Shown here in pieces: positions 1 through 7,458 of a DNA stretch of 64,000 nt. The notes below the pieces were generated by a model, which searched no databases, was not told the origin of the DNA, and worked only from the letters and a program-made list of their open reading frames with translations. The stretch is from an uncultured Bacteroidales bacterium. Lineage in GTDB: Bacteria; Bacteroidota; Bacteroidia; Bacteroidales; P3. The position numbers and the translations under genes are program-made. Position 1 is the stretch's first letter, and each line of letters opens with the position of its first letter. The DNA lies in NCBI GenBank assembly GCA_900318835.1, contig ONLW01000008.1, positions 23,555-87,554 on the forward strand. Direction: 5' to 3'.

Positions 1-26
1 AAACAGAAGAAGAGAAAAAGTAAGTC

Positions 27-1034
27 GTGCCTTTCGTCCGCGATATATTACATTATAACAGTCTTTCCATCGTAGGTCTTGAAAAGAATACCGGAAAGAC
101 TGTTTGCCTTAATTATATATTGAATAGGCTCAACGACATGGGAGTGCATGTCGGAGTCACCTCCATCGGAGTCGACGGAGAGCAGGTGGACGCCGTCTTC
201 GCCACCGCCAAGCCCGAGATCACCCTCTTCCGTGGCACCCATTTCATCACCTCCGAAAAGCACTACCTCGTCCGGCAGGCCGTCAGCAAGCTGGTGGCCG
301 TCGACAGTCAGCGCACCTCGCTCGGCCCACTGGTCACGGCCGAGGTGCTCATCCAAGGAAAAGTTCTCCTTTCGGGAGCTGCCACCACAGCAGTGCTCAA
401 GCGACAGATACAAGGCTTTAGCCACCTGGGTGTCGACCTCTCCATCGTCGACGGCGCACTCTCGCGCCTCAGCCTGGCCTCTCCCACCGTCACCGAGGCC
501 ATGATCCTCGCCACTGGTGCCGCTGTATCGGCCAATGTCAAGCAACTCATCGCCAAGACCAAGTTTCTCCACTCCCTCATCCTCCTCGACGAGGTGGGCG
601 CCGCCTTGCGCGAGCGCCTCGTCACCATTCCCTCGGGACTCTGGGCCATCGATGACGAAGGCCAGCCACACGACCTCGGCATCGCCTCCGTCTTCCTCAT
701 CGACAAAGCCGAGAAAGACATCCTCCGCTTTGGCAAGACCCTCTTCGCCTCTGGCGCCGTGAGCGACCGCCTGCTCCGTATTCTCGCGGCGAAGGACAAG
801 GGCATCACGCTGATAGCGCGCGACTTCACCAAATTCTTCCTCACTCCAGAAACCCATGTGGAATTCACCCGTCGCGGCGGACGCCTCATGGTCCTGCAGC
901 GTTCCCGTCTTATCGCCGTCACACTCAACCCCACCTCGCCGCAAGGTTTCCTCTTGGACAGCAAATCCACCTGCGATGCCCTCAGCGACGCACTCCAAAC
1001 CCCCGTCTACGACGTAAAAAAGATTGACCAATGA
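27..1034 (+). CDS. kamB: KamB-like P-loop protein, probable partner of lysine 5,6-aminomutase
   Basis: A 335-residue cytoplasmic protein with a P-loop at residues 17-25 (GLEKNTGKT) near the N-terminus. It starts at a GTG four bases after a TAA that closes a preceding frame, and its stop overlaps the next gene (ATGA), so the two are translationally coupled. The pairing of a small P-loop protein with a MutS-like ATPase is what I know from lysine-fermentation clusters of Fusobacterium and Porphyromonas, where KamB and KamC accompany lysine 5,6-aminomutase (KamD/KamE) and are proposed to reactivate this B12 enzyme. The aminomutase genes would lie upstream of the window and are not seen, so the pathway assignment is inference from family and pair. 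Confidence 0.6.
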   Translation: MPFVRDILHYNSLSIVGLEKNTGKTVCLNYILNRLNDMGVHVGVTSIGVDGEQVDAVFATAKPEITLFRGTHFITSEKHYLVRQAVSKLVAVDSQRTSLGPLVTAEVLIQGKVLLSGAATTAVLKRQIQGFSHLGVDLSIVDGALSRLSLASPTVTEAMILATGAAVSANVKQLIAKTKFLHSLILLDEVGAALRERLVTIPSGLWAIDDEGQPHDLGIASVFLIDKAEKDILRFGKTLFASGAVSDRLLRILAAKDKGITLIARDFTKFFLTPETHVEFTRRGGRLMVLQRSRLIAVTLNPTSPQGFLLDSKSTCDALSDALQTPVYDVKKIDQ

Positions 1035-2416
1035 GAATCAAAGACCTGATAAAAAGCGACGCTGGTTTCCAGTTTGTCATCGACAACATGGAATTCATGT
1101 CCGCTGCCGGACGGCGCAAAATGCTGGACACCGAGTTCCTCACCGACCCCACCGCACTGCAGACCGAATGGGACCGTTTAGAAAGCGCCATCCGGGCCGT
1201 CCGCGAATACAAATACAAGAAGCCCTACATCGAGCTGCGCCACTGCCTGATGTGTCTGCACGACCTTCAGGGCACCCTCGGCCACCTGGCCAACCACACC
1301 ACCCTCAACGAAGTGGAACTCTTCGAAATCAAAAATCTCGCCCAACTGGCTCAAACCGCCACCGGTGCCATAGCCGAGGTGGGGCTTGCTGATATGCTGC
1401 CCTTGCCCGACACTACAGAAGTATTCGCCATTCTCGACCCCGACCACACAGGCATCGCCAACTTCTACATCTATGACAGTTACGACATCCGCCTCGCACC
1501 CCTGCGTCGCGAGCTCAACGGCCTGCAGACCTCCGGAGGCGATCCCGTGCGCATCAGCGAACTGCTGGCCGAACAGAGCGAGATACAGAACGAGGTCTGC
1601 ATCCACCTCTCCGACCAACTTGTCCAGTGGACAGAGGTGCTTGTAACCACCATGGAACAAATGGCCTATGCCGACTTCCTGCTGGCCAATGCCGAACTGG
1701 CCATCCAGTGGACGCTGACACGCCCGAAGCTGGGCGACCATATCGAATACACCGACCTTTTCAACCCGCGCCTCAAGAAACGCAACGAGGAGATGCACCT
1801 GCGCTACCAGCCTGTCAGCATTGCGATCCGCCCCGGTGTATGCCTCGTCACCGGTGCCAACATGGCCGGCAAGACCGTATTGCTCAAGAGCATCGGCACC
1901 TCCCAGACAATGGCCCAGTGCGGCATGTATGTGCCGGCCAAAGAAGCCATGGTAAAGCTGGTTGAAGGCGTAGCCACCTCCATCGGCGACGACCAAGACG
2001 AGATGAACGGTCTTTCCTCCTACGCCTCCGAGATTATCAAAATCAGCAACATACTCTCCGACTGCCGTCAGCACGAGCTGCTGGTGCTCATCGACGAACC
2101 CGCCCGCACCACCAACCCCGTCGAGGGAAAAGCCCTAGTACAGGCCATCATCAAGATTCTCGAACAGTGTCCATCGTTCACCCTCATCACCACCCACTAC
2201 GGCCAGCTGGGTTCCACCTGCCGTCGCCTCAGGGTGAAGGGCTTCGTCGAGGACATGGACAACATCCCACTTACCCCGCAAAGCATCAACCGTTTCATCG
2301 ACTACTCCCTCACCGAGGACCAAAGCGACAATGTGCCCCACGAGGCTCTCCGCATCGCCACCATCCTCCAGTGCGACCCTGAGATGATAGCCCTCGCGTC
2401 GGAACAGATACAATAA
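1031..2416 (+). CDS. kamC: KamC-like MutS-domain-V ATPase, proposed aminomutase reactivase
   Basis: A 461-residue protein with the ATPase core of MutS but none of its DNA-mismatch recognition domains. Walker A is at residues 274-282 (TGANMAGKT), a Walker B-like LVLIDEPARTTNP follows near residue 355, and TTHYGQLG resembles the MutS H-loop. Length is about half that of a true MutS. It overlaps kamB by four bases and is followed directly by a terminator, so it closes the operon. In lysine fermenters such proteins are annotated KamC and thought to exchange inactivated cobamide on lysine 5,6-aminomutase. The ATPase fold is clear from sequence; the substrate is inferred from the pair. Confidence 0.65.
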   Translation: MRIKDLIKSDAGFQFVIDNMEFMSAAGRRKMLDTEFLTDPTALQTEWDRLESAIRAVREYKYKKPYIELRHCLMCLHDLQGTLGHLANHTTLNEVELFEIKNLAQLAQTATGAIAEVGLADMLPLPDTTEVFAILDPDHTGIANFYIYDSYDIRLAPLRRELNGLQTSGGDPVRISELLAEQSEIQNEVCIHLSDQLVQWTEVLVTTMEQMAYADFLLANAELAIQWTLTRPKLGDHIEYTDLFNPRLKKRNEEMHLRYQPVSIAIRPGVCLVTGANMAGKTVLLKSIGTSQTMAQCGMYVPAKEAMVKLVEGVATSIGDDQDEMNGLSSYASEIIKISNILSDCRQHELLVLIDEPARTTNPVEGKALVQAIIKILEQCPSFTLITTHYGQLGSTCRRLRVKGFVEDMDNIPLTPQSINRFIDYSLTEDQSDNVPHEALRIATILQCDPEMIALASEQIQ

Positions 2417-2419
2417 GAA

Positions 2420-2448
2420 AAAGGAGGCCTTATCAGTCTCCTTTTTTT
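2420..2448 (+). terminator. Intrinsic terminator after the kamBC pair
   Basis: AAAGGAG (2420-2426) pairs with CTCCTTT (2438-2444), followed by more T residues. It stands four bases after the kamC stop and separates it from the oppositely oriented tRNA gene. Confidence 0.75.
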
Positions 2449-2451
2449 CAG

Positions 2452-2539
2452 CGGAAAGGAGGGGATTCGAACCCCTGAAGCGCTGTTAACGCTTACTCGC
2501 TTTCCAGGCGGGCCTCTTCAACCACTCGAGCACCTTTCC
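2452..2539 (-). tRNA. tRNA-Ser (anticodon GGA)
   Basis: Read on the minus strand it has a seven-base acceptor stem GGAAAGG/CCTTTCC, the class II D-arm typical of serine tRNA, anticodon loop CTGGAAA with anticodon GGA, a long variable arm around AAGCGTTAACAGCGCTT, and a T-loop GGTTCGAATCC. The 88-base length fits a class II tRNA. CCA is not encoded. One C-A mismatch is seen in the anticodon stem. Confidence 0.93.
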
Positions 2540-2631
2540 ATTCTTCCTCTAACCAAATCATCCAAATCCTTCCGAATTTCAGTTTCTATCGATTTTTTCG
2601 GTTAGCGAAATCGGGTGCAAAAGTACAACTT

Positions 2632-2663
2632 TTTTTCGATATGACAAAAAAAATGTATCTTTG
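2632..2663 (+). promoter_or_regulatory. Bacteroidota-type promoter of the M49-like gene
   Basis: A TATCTTTG box (2656-2663) matches the TAnnTTTG -7 consensus of Bacteroidota. A T-run at 2632-2637 sits at the distance expected for the -33 element. The start codon of the downstream lipoprotein gene lies about 40 bases further on. Confidence 0.7.
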
Positions 2664-2705
2664 TAGATTGAAACAATAAGCAAAAAACCTTAAAACATAT
2701 TAATA

Positions 2706-4343
2706 ATGAAAAAGTTAATAATTTGCGCTATGGCTATTTCAATGTTAGCCGCCATGGGCTGCAAAGGCAAAAAAGCAGCCGAAGAGAAGTTGGAAATCCA
2801 ACAAAAAGTGGATGAGTATGCCGAGTTCGAACTCAAATCCGACCTCATTCAGAACCTTTCCGCCAATGAAAAGGAGCTGGTGAAAATCTTTATCGAAATC
2901 GGCAAAGTGATGGACGACATCTACTGGGACCAATATTTCGGCAATGAGAACCGTGCCAGCCTCGACACCATCAGCGATCCTGCCATCCGCGCCTTCGCCA
3001 ACATCCAGTACGGCGCCTGGGACCGTCTTGACAGCGAGATGCCATTCATCCCTGGCTACGGCGAACGTCCCGCAGGCTGCAACTTCTACCCCAAGGACAT
3101 GACCCGCGAGGAATTCGACGCCCTTGAGGACCCGCTAAAGAACAGCGAGTACAGCGTCATCCGCCGCGACGAGAACGGCAAACTCTACGTCCTCCCCTAC
3201 CACGAGGCCTACAAGGAGCAGCTCGCCAAAGTTGACGTCCTCATGGAGAAAGCCATCGCTCTGGCCGAAAACCCCGGTTTGAAGAAATACCTTGAGGCAC
3301 GCCGCGAGGCCTTCCGCACCGACGACTACTTCAACTCCGACATGGTGTGGATGGACATGAAAGACAGCAAGCTCGACTTCGTCGTCGGCCCCATCGAGAA
3401 CTACGATGACGGCATCAACGGTCTGAAATGCAGCCACGAAGCTTTCGTCCTTGTGAAAGACGAACAGTGGAGCAACGACCTCAGCAAGTTCGCCGCCCTC
3501 CTGCCCGAGATGCAGAAACTCCTTCCCTGCGACGAGAAATACAAGAAAGAGGTGCCCGGCACCGACTGCGACATCAACGTCTACGACGTGGTCTATTACG
3601 CAGGCGACTGCAATGCGGGTTCCAAAACCATTGCCATCAATCTGCCCAACGACGAGCGCGTGCAGCTCAAGAAAGGCTCCCGCCGCCTCCAGCTCAAGAA
3701 CGCCATGCAGGCCAAATTCGACAACATCATGGTGCCCATCGCCAAGCTGATGGTCTGCCCCGAACAGGTCGACAGCGTCACCTTCAACGCATTCTTCGGA
3801 AACACCTGCTACCACGAAGTGGCCCATGGCCTGGGCATCAAGAACACCGTCACCGGCCGTGGTCCCTGCCGTCAGGCCCTGGGGGCCCAGTACAGCGCCT
3901 GGGAGGAAGCCAAAGCCGACGTCTGCGGCCTCTTCCTCACCGAGCAGCTCATCAACCGTGGCCTCATCACCAACACCACTGTCAACCAGAACTACATCAC
4001 CTTCATCGCAGGCATCCTCCGCAGTGTCCGCTTCGGTGCCACCGAGGCTCACGGCGTAGCCAACATCATGTGCTACAACTTCTTCGAGCAGGCCGGTGCC
4101 TTCACCCGCAATGCCGACGGCAAGTATGTCATCAACGTGGAGAAAGCCCGCGAGGCCGCCCGCGCCTGGGCCTCCCTCATCATCGCCATGGAAGGCGAGG
4201 GCGACATGGCTGCCGCCAAAGACTACAGCGACAAGAATGGCAAGATCGGCAAAGCCCTCCAGAAAGACCTCAATGCCATCCGCGATGCCAACATCCCGCG
4301 CGACATCATCTACAAACAGGGTGCCGAGGTGCTGGGTTTGTAA
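2706..4343 (+). CDS. Lipoprotein zinc metallopeptidase, M49 (dipeptidyl-peptidase III)-like
   Basis: A 545-residue protein with a lipoprotein signal (LAAMGC lipobox, Cys19 followed by KGKK). The zinc site is visible as HEVAH at residues 370-374 and EEAKAD at 400-405, the spacing and second motif expected for family M49. Classical dipeptidyl-peptidase III has a six-residue HExxGH; this protein has the five-residue HExxH form, which is known in a few bacterial M49 relatives. Expected role: removal of dipeptides or hydrolysis of small peptides at the cell envelope, which suits an amino-acid-fermenting organism. It has its own promoter and terminator and so appears monocistronic. Peptidase class is well supported; substrate is unknown. 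Confidence 0.75.
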   Translation: MKKLIICAMAISMLAAMGCKGKKAAEEKLEIQQKVDEYAEFELKSDLIQNLSANEKELVKIFIEIGKVMDDIYWDQYFGNENRASLDTISDPAIRAFANIQYGAWDRLDSEMPFIPGYGERPAGCNFYPKDMTREEFDALEDPLKNSEYSVIRRDENGKLYVLPYHEAYKEQLAKVDVLMEKAIALAENPGLKKYLEARREAFRTDDYFNSDMVWMDMKDSKLDFVVGPIENYDDGINGLKCSHEAFVLVKDEQWSNDLSKFAALLPEMQKLLPCDEKYKKEVPGTDCDINVYDVVYYAGDCNAGSKTIAINLPNDERVQLKKGSRRLQLKNAMQAKFDNIMVPIAKLMVCPEQVDSVTFNAFFGNTCYHEVAHGLGIKNTVTGRGPCRQALGAQYSAWEEAKADVCGLFLTEQLINRGLITNTTVNQNYITFIAGILRSVRFGATEAHGVANIMCYNFFEQAGAFTRNADGKYVINVEKAREAARAWASLIIAMEGEGDMAAAKDYSDKNGKIGKALQKDLNAIRDANIPRDIIYKQGAEVLGL

Positions 4344-4375
4344 TATTTCATTAACATAATTTTAACAATTCTACT

Positions 4376-4404
4376 GAGGGAGCCTCCATTTCCGGGGCTC
4401 CCTC
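4376..4404 (+). terminator. Hairpin terminator after the M49-like gene
   Basis: GAGGGAGC (4376-4383) pairs with GCTCCCTC (4397-4404) around a short loop; a modest T-containing stretch (CGTTTTC) follows. It is 33 bases after the stop codon. Confidence 0.6.
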
Positions 4405-4425
4405 ACTCGTTTTCATAAGGTTACA

Positions 4426-4497
4426 CTACCTACCATCACCTTATCAACTCCCTACCAACTCCTACCCAACTCCTACCACAGTAGGTATTGATAGGTC
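4426..4497. repeat. Palindromic CCTACCAAC-unit repeat, copy A (decayed)
   Basis: A run of degenerate CTACCAAC/CTACCATC units on the left (for example CCTACCAACTCCTACC) meets a partly complementary right arm GTAGGTATTGATAGG around the centre CACA. Compared with the other six copies the right arm is short and mutated, so this copy looks old. It lies between the M49-like gene and the polysaccharide operon promoter. Confidence 0.75.
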
Positions 4498-4532
4498 GTT
4501 CGACAGTTGATTATGTTAAGTAGAAATCCTGT

Positions 4533-4663
4533 TTACCCCCACCCCCTGCCCCTCTCCGAGGGAGGGGATGTGCTACGCTGGTTAATTGATAACCTTACCG
4601 GCCGGATAGCCCTCCCCTGCCCCTCCTCAAGGAAGGGATGGCCAAAGTCCGGGGTGGGGGAAA
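4533..4663. repeat. Non-coding element with C-rich/G-rich inverted ends
   Basis: About 130 bases bounded by TTACCCCCACCCC on the left and GGGGTGGGGGAA on the right, which are inverted repeats of each other. Inside are a CCTCTCCGAGGGAGGGG hairpin and a second CCCTCCCCTGCCCCTCC stretch. No convincing protein is encoded. It resembles a miniature inverted-repeat element; no second clear copy is seen in this window, so mobility is unproven. Confidence 0.45.
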
Positions 4664-4690
4664 TCCCCTCTTTAACTCTTCTTATATTTT

Positions 4691-4722
4691 TTTTCATTAT
4701 ATAAAAAAATTTTGTATATTTG
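4691..4722 (+). promoter_or_regulatory. Promoter of the surface-polysaccharide operon
   Basis: TATATTTG at 4715-4722 matches the Bacteroidota -7 box; TTTT at 4691-4694 lies at -33 distance in a very AT-rich stretch. Transcription would start near 4729, giving a leader of about 180 bases before the UpxY start codon. Confidence 0.7.
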
Positions 4723-4766
4723 CAGTAGACTTTCCATGTATTCCAAAAAACACTAGATACTGGAAA

Positions 4767-4886
4767 TGATAGGGTTGCGGCAACGCCCTTGGACAGGGGT
4801 GCCCGTGAATCGGAGCATGAACAACCGATGAACCTGCCAGAAACTCCAGCTATTGTGCTGGAGGAGAGGGAGAATTGCCCCTATCA
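4767..4886 (+). ncRNA. Folded 5' leader RNA of the UpxY/polysaccharide operon
   Basis: Four perfect stems nest into a closed multi-branch fold. P1 pairs TGATAGGG (4767-4774) with CCCTATCA (4879-4886). Inside it are P2, GGCA/TGCC (4779-4782 with 4800-4803) continued by CCCT/AGGG (4786-4789 with 4795-4798); P3, ATCGG/CCGAT (4809-4813 with 4825-4829); and P4, CTCCAGC/GCTGGAG (4844-4850 with 4857-4863). It begins about 40 bases after the promoter and ends 25 bases before the start codon. UpxY proteins are known to act on the 5' leader of their own operons, so this fold may be its target, a terminator control element, or a riboswitch-like aptamer. It matches no class I recognise. Confidence 0.5.
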
Positions 4887-4911
4887 CAAGTCCACAGACA
4901 AACACCAAAAG

Positions 4912-5394
4912 ATGTCAGAAGAGCCCCTACACTGGTACGCCCTCAAGGTATTCTACAACAAAGTGCAGCCACTGATAGCCGACTGCAAAGAGGTGGCTTT
5001 GGAGTTTTTCGCTCCTGTGGAGGTCATCCAATCCCTGCTGTTCCTCCATTGTACCGAGGCTGAACTCGTAGAATTTATGGCCGACCATCAGCAGGGTGTG
5101 TTTGTCTACCGTCAAGCCGCCAGCCGCCAGCCGGCAGCCATTCCCGACCGCGAGATGGAGGTGTTCCGCTTCGTGGTGACGGCTGGCCAGCAGGGGCTTA
5201 CCCTCCTTGGCGACGACCGTCCGGAGTATCACCAAGGCGACCGTGTGGTGGTGACCGACGGCCCCTTCAAGGGTGCCGAGGGCCACATCAAACGCATCAA
5301 GAAAGACCGCCGCCTGGTGGTGACCATCCCCGGCATAGTGGCCGTAGCCACCGCCTACATCCACCCGGACCTGCTTCGCAGGGTAACCGAGTAA
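4912..5394 (+). CDS. upxY: UpxY-type NusG-family transcription antiterminator
   Basis: A 161-residue protein starting MSEEPLHWYALKVFYNK, the usual NusG N-terminal WYALKV strand, and ending in a KOW domain (GDRVVVTDGPFKGAEGHIK). In Bacteroides such specialised NusG paralogues are the first gene of capsule operons and allow RNA polymerase to read through the leader and long operon. The genome position, first gene of a 23-kb polysaccharide operon, fits exactly. I chose the ATG at 4912 because the conserved domain starts there; a longer frame from TTG 4789 would translate the folded leader. Nine bases separate it from the next gene. Confidence 0.85.
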   Translation: MSEEPLHWYALKVFYNKVQPLIADCKEVALEFFAPVEVIQSLLFLHCTEAELVEFMADHQQGVFVYRQAASRQPAAIPDREMEVFRFVVTAGQQGLTLLGDDRPEYHQGDRVVVTDGPFKGAEGHIKRIKKDRRLVVTIPGIVAVATAYIHPDLLRRVTE

Positions 5395-5402
5395 CTCCAA
5401 AG

Positions 5403-6572
5403 ATGAAAAAAGCGCTGTTCCAGCTGCAATATGAATTCGAAGGCGACCACGCCTACTCCGAGCAAGGCACGGAGCAGGGAGCCAAATTATCGGTGGCCGA
5501 CATCGAGAACGCGACAGTGAGGGACATCCTGATGGAGACCTCCAAGATGACGCAGAAGGAGCTCTTCCATTGGCTCCATGTCAACAAAGAGACCCATCCC
5601 GAAATGCTCATCGTGCCGCTGACCACCTCAACCTCCGAGGCCCTGCGCTACCGCTTCGGCAACCATCACCCACAACTGCTCTACCTCACACGTCCGCTGC
5701 ACACTTTGGACGACCTCAACCGTTTCCTCTATACCGCCAACGAGTTACTGGACAATGGTGCCTACCTCTACTGCCACTCAAGGACCGCAGCGCTCAAGCG
5801 TCAAATGCTCAGGCAGAAATATTCCTGGGGCATCCGCCACATCGCCATCGGTTACGACTATCTGTGGAACCGCGTGGCACCCAAGATGGTACTCACCCAT
5901 GAGCTCTACTACACGCTGACCCACGGCAAGAGCCGCACCTTCACACGTGTGGAGATCCTCGGCAGACTCTACCGTGCCGGCTTCGAGGTCATTGACGAGC
6001 AGTTCCGCTACGGCGAGTTCTTCGTGGTGGCCCGCAAGATCAAAGATCCGATCAACGACGTGGCACCCATCGGATCGCCCATCATCCACCTGCGGCGTAA
6101 AGGCAAAGACGGCAAAGAAATCATCGTTCACAAGTTCCGCACGATGTACAACTACTCTGAGTACCTGCAACCCTACGTCTATCAATACCAGCACCTGCAG
6201 CGGGGAGGCAAGTTCAAGGACGACTATCGTGTGAACACCCTGGGACGGCTGTTGCGCAGGACCTGGCTCGACGAACTGCCCATGGTGTGGAACATGCTGC
6301 GGGGTGAGATGAAGCTGGTGGGCGTGAGGCCTTTGAGCAAACAGTATTTCAACCTCTACACCCCCGAAATGCAAGAACTCCGCACCCGCACCAAGCCTGG
6401 CATGCTGCCGCCGTTCTACTACGAGAAAAACACGCCCGGAACCCTCGAAGAGATTCAGGACAGCGAGCGCCGCTACCTCGAAGCCTACCTCCAGCACCCT
6501 TTCAAGACCGACTGGCGCTACTTCTGGGGCATCATCGGAAATATCCTGTTCCACCGAAAACACTCAGCATGA
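5403..6572 (+). CDS. Polyprenyl-phosphate sugar phosphotransferase with extra N-terminal domain
   Basis: Residues about 243-389 form a bacterial sugar transferase (PglC/WcaJ family) core: HKFRTM at 243-248, DELPMVWNMLRGEMKLVG from 290, and GVRPLS. These enzymes move a sugar-phosphate from a nucleotide sugar to undecaprenyl phosphate and start glycan assembly at the membrane. Unusually, no hydrophobic re-entrant helix is seen before the core. Instead there are about 230 soluble residues; the end of that part (LGRLYRAGFEVIDEQF) resembles the last strand region of SAM-dependent methyltransferases. It overlaps wzm by four bases. Initiating role is likely; function of the N-terminal part is unknown. 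Confidence 0.75.
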   Translation: MKKALFQLQYEFEGDHAYSEQGTEQGAKLSVADIENATVRDILMETSKMTQKELFHWLHVNKETHPEMLIVPLTTSTSEALRYRFGNHHPQLLYLTRPLHTLDDLNRFLYTANELLDNGAYLYCHSRTAALKRQMLRQKYSWGIRHIAIGYDYLWNRVAPKMVLTHELYYTLTHGKSRTFTRVEILGRLYRAGFEVIDEQFRYGEFFVVARKIKDPINDVAPIGSPIIHLRRKGKDGKEIIVHKFRTMYNYSEYLQPYVYQYQHLQRGGKFKDDYRVNTLGRLLRRTWLDELPMVWNMLRGEMKLVGVRPLSKQYFNLYTPEMQELRTRTKPGMLPPFYYEKNTPGTLEEIQDSERRYLEAYLQHPFKTDWRYFWGIIGNILFHRKHSA

Positions 6573-7429
6573 AAGAAGACAACCAAGACTGGACCACCGT
6601 TATTAGACCCAAGGAGAAGTTGCTGCAGGTCGACCTAAAAGAACTGTGGCGCTACCGCGACCTGTGCATGCTGTTCGTCAAGCGCAACATCACCACACAG
6701 TTCAAGCAGACCATCCTGGGACCCCTGTGGTACCTCATCCAACCCATAATAACGGTCATCATGTATATGGTGGTCTTCGGCGGCATCGCCAATATCTCCA
6801 CCGACGGCCTGCCGCAGCCGCTGTTCTACCTCAGCGGCATCTGTCTATGGCAGTATTTCAGCGACTGCCTGACAAAGACCTCCTCTACCTTCACCGCCAA
6901 TGCCGGCATCTTCGGCAAGGTCTACTTCCCGCGCATGGTGGTGCCTCTGGCCACCGTCATCTCCAACCTCCTGCGCTTTGGCATCCAACTCGGCCTCTTT
7001 CTGGTGGTCTACGCCATCTACCAGATATGGATCATCCCAGAACAGATACACACCAACTGGTATGCACTCCTGCTACCGCTACTGGTAGTGATGCTGGCGG
7101 GCCTAGCGCTGGGCTTCGGCATCCTCTTCTCGAGTCTGACGACGAAATACCGCGACATGACGTTGCTGCTCGAATACTTCGTGCGGCTGTGGATGTACGC
7201 CACCCCGGTCATCTACCCCTTGAGCACCATCACCAACGAGAAGCTGCGCTTCGTGATGAGCCTCAACCCCTTGACGGGCATTGTCGAGGCCTTCAAATAC
7301 GGTATGCTCGGCGAAGGACAGTTCAGCTGGGGTCTGCTGACCTACAGCTTCGCCTTCATGGTGGTGCTGCTGGCCGTCGGACTGGTCATCTTCAACCGAG
7401 TGCAACGCACCTTTATGGACACTGTGTGA
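6569..7429 (+). CDS. wzm: ABC-2 type polysaccharide export permease (Wzm)
   Basis: A 286-residue integral membrane protein with six hydrophobic segments and the family features KRNITTQFKQTILGPLWY near the N-terminus and a LSSLTTKYRDMTLLLEY loop, as in TagG/Wzm/RfbD permeases. It forms the channel part of the exporter that moves completed lipid-linked glycans across the inner membrane; its ATPase partner Wzt is encoded two genes downstream. The presence of this pair means that glycan export is of the ABC-dependent type. Confidence 0.9.
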   Translation: MKEDNQDWTTVIRPKEKLLQVDLKELWRYRDLCMLFVKRNITTQFKQTILGPLWYLIQPIITVIMYMVVFGGIANISTDGLPQPLFYLSGICLWQYFSDCLTKTSSTFTANAGIFGKVYFPRMVVPLATVISNLLRFGIQLGLFLVVYAIYQIWIIPEQIHTNWYALLLPLLVVMLAGLALGFGILFSSLTTKYRDMTLLLEYFVRLWMYATPVIYPLSTITNEKLRFVMSLNPLTGIVEAFKYGMLGEGQFSWGLLTYSFAFMVVLLAVGLVIFNRVQRTFMDTV

Positions 7430-7458
7430 TTGCTTGAATGCTTGATTGTTTGAATGAG
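7427..7458 (+). repeat. Octanucleotide repeat (CTTGAATG-type) at a gene start
   Basis: Consecutive near-identical octamers GCTTGAAT, GCTTGATT, GTTTGAAT run from the wzm stop into the first codon of the next gene; the ATG at 7454 lies inside the last unit. They share the YTTGAWTG pattern with the other octamer arrays in the window. Confidence 0.6.

Noticed and set aside
3-23. End of an upstream coding sequence (TEEEKK, stop TAA)
   Set aside because: Only seven codons are in the window; consistent with an upstream gene of the kam operon but too short to annotate.
1031-2416. DNA mismatch repair protein MutS
   Set aside because: Only the ATPase domain is present; mismatch-recognition and clamp domains are missing, and the partner gene indicates the Kam pair.
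4507-4704. A 65-codon frame upstream of the capsule promoter
   Set aside because: It consists of the GC-rich inverted-end element and has no protein-like features.
4789-4911. N-terminal extension of UpxY from a TTG codon
   Set aside because: Conserved homology begins at the ATG 4912, and the extension would translate the folded leader RNA; base pairing explains the sequence better than coding.
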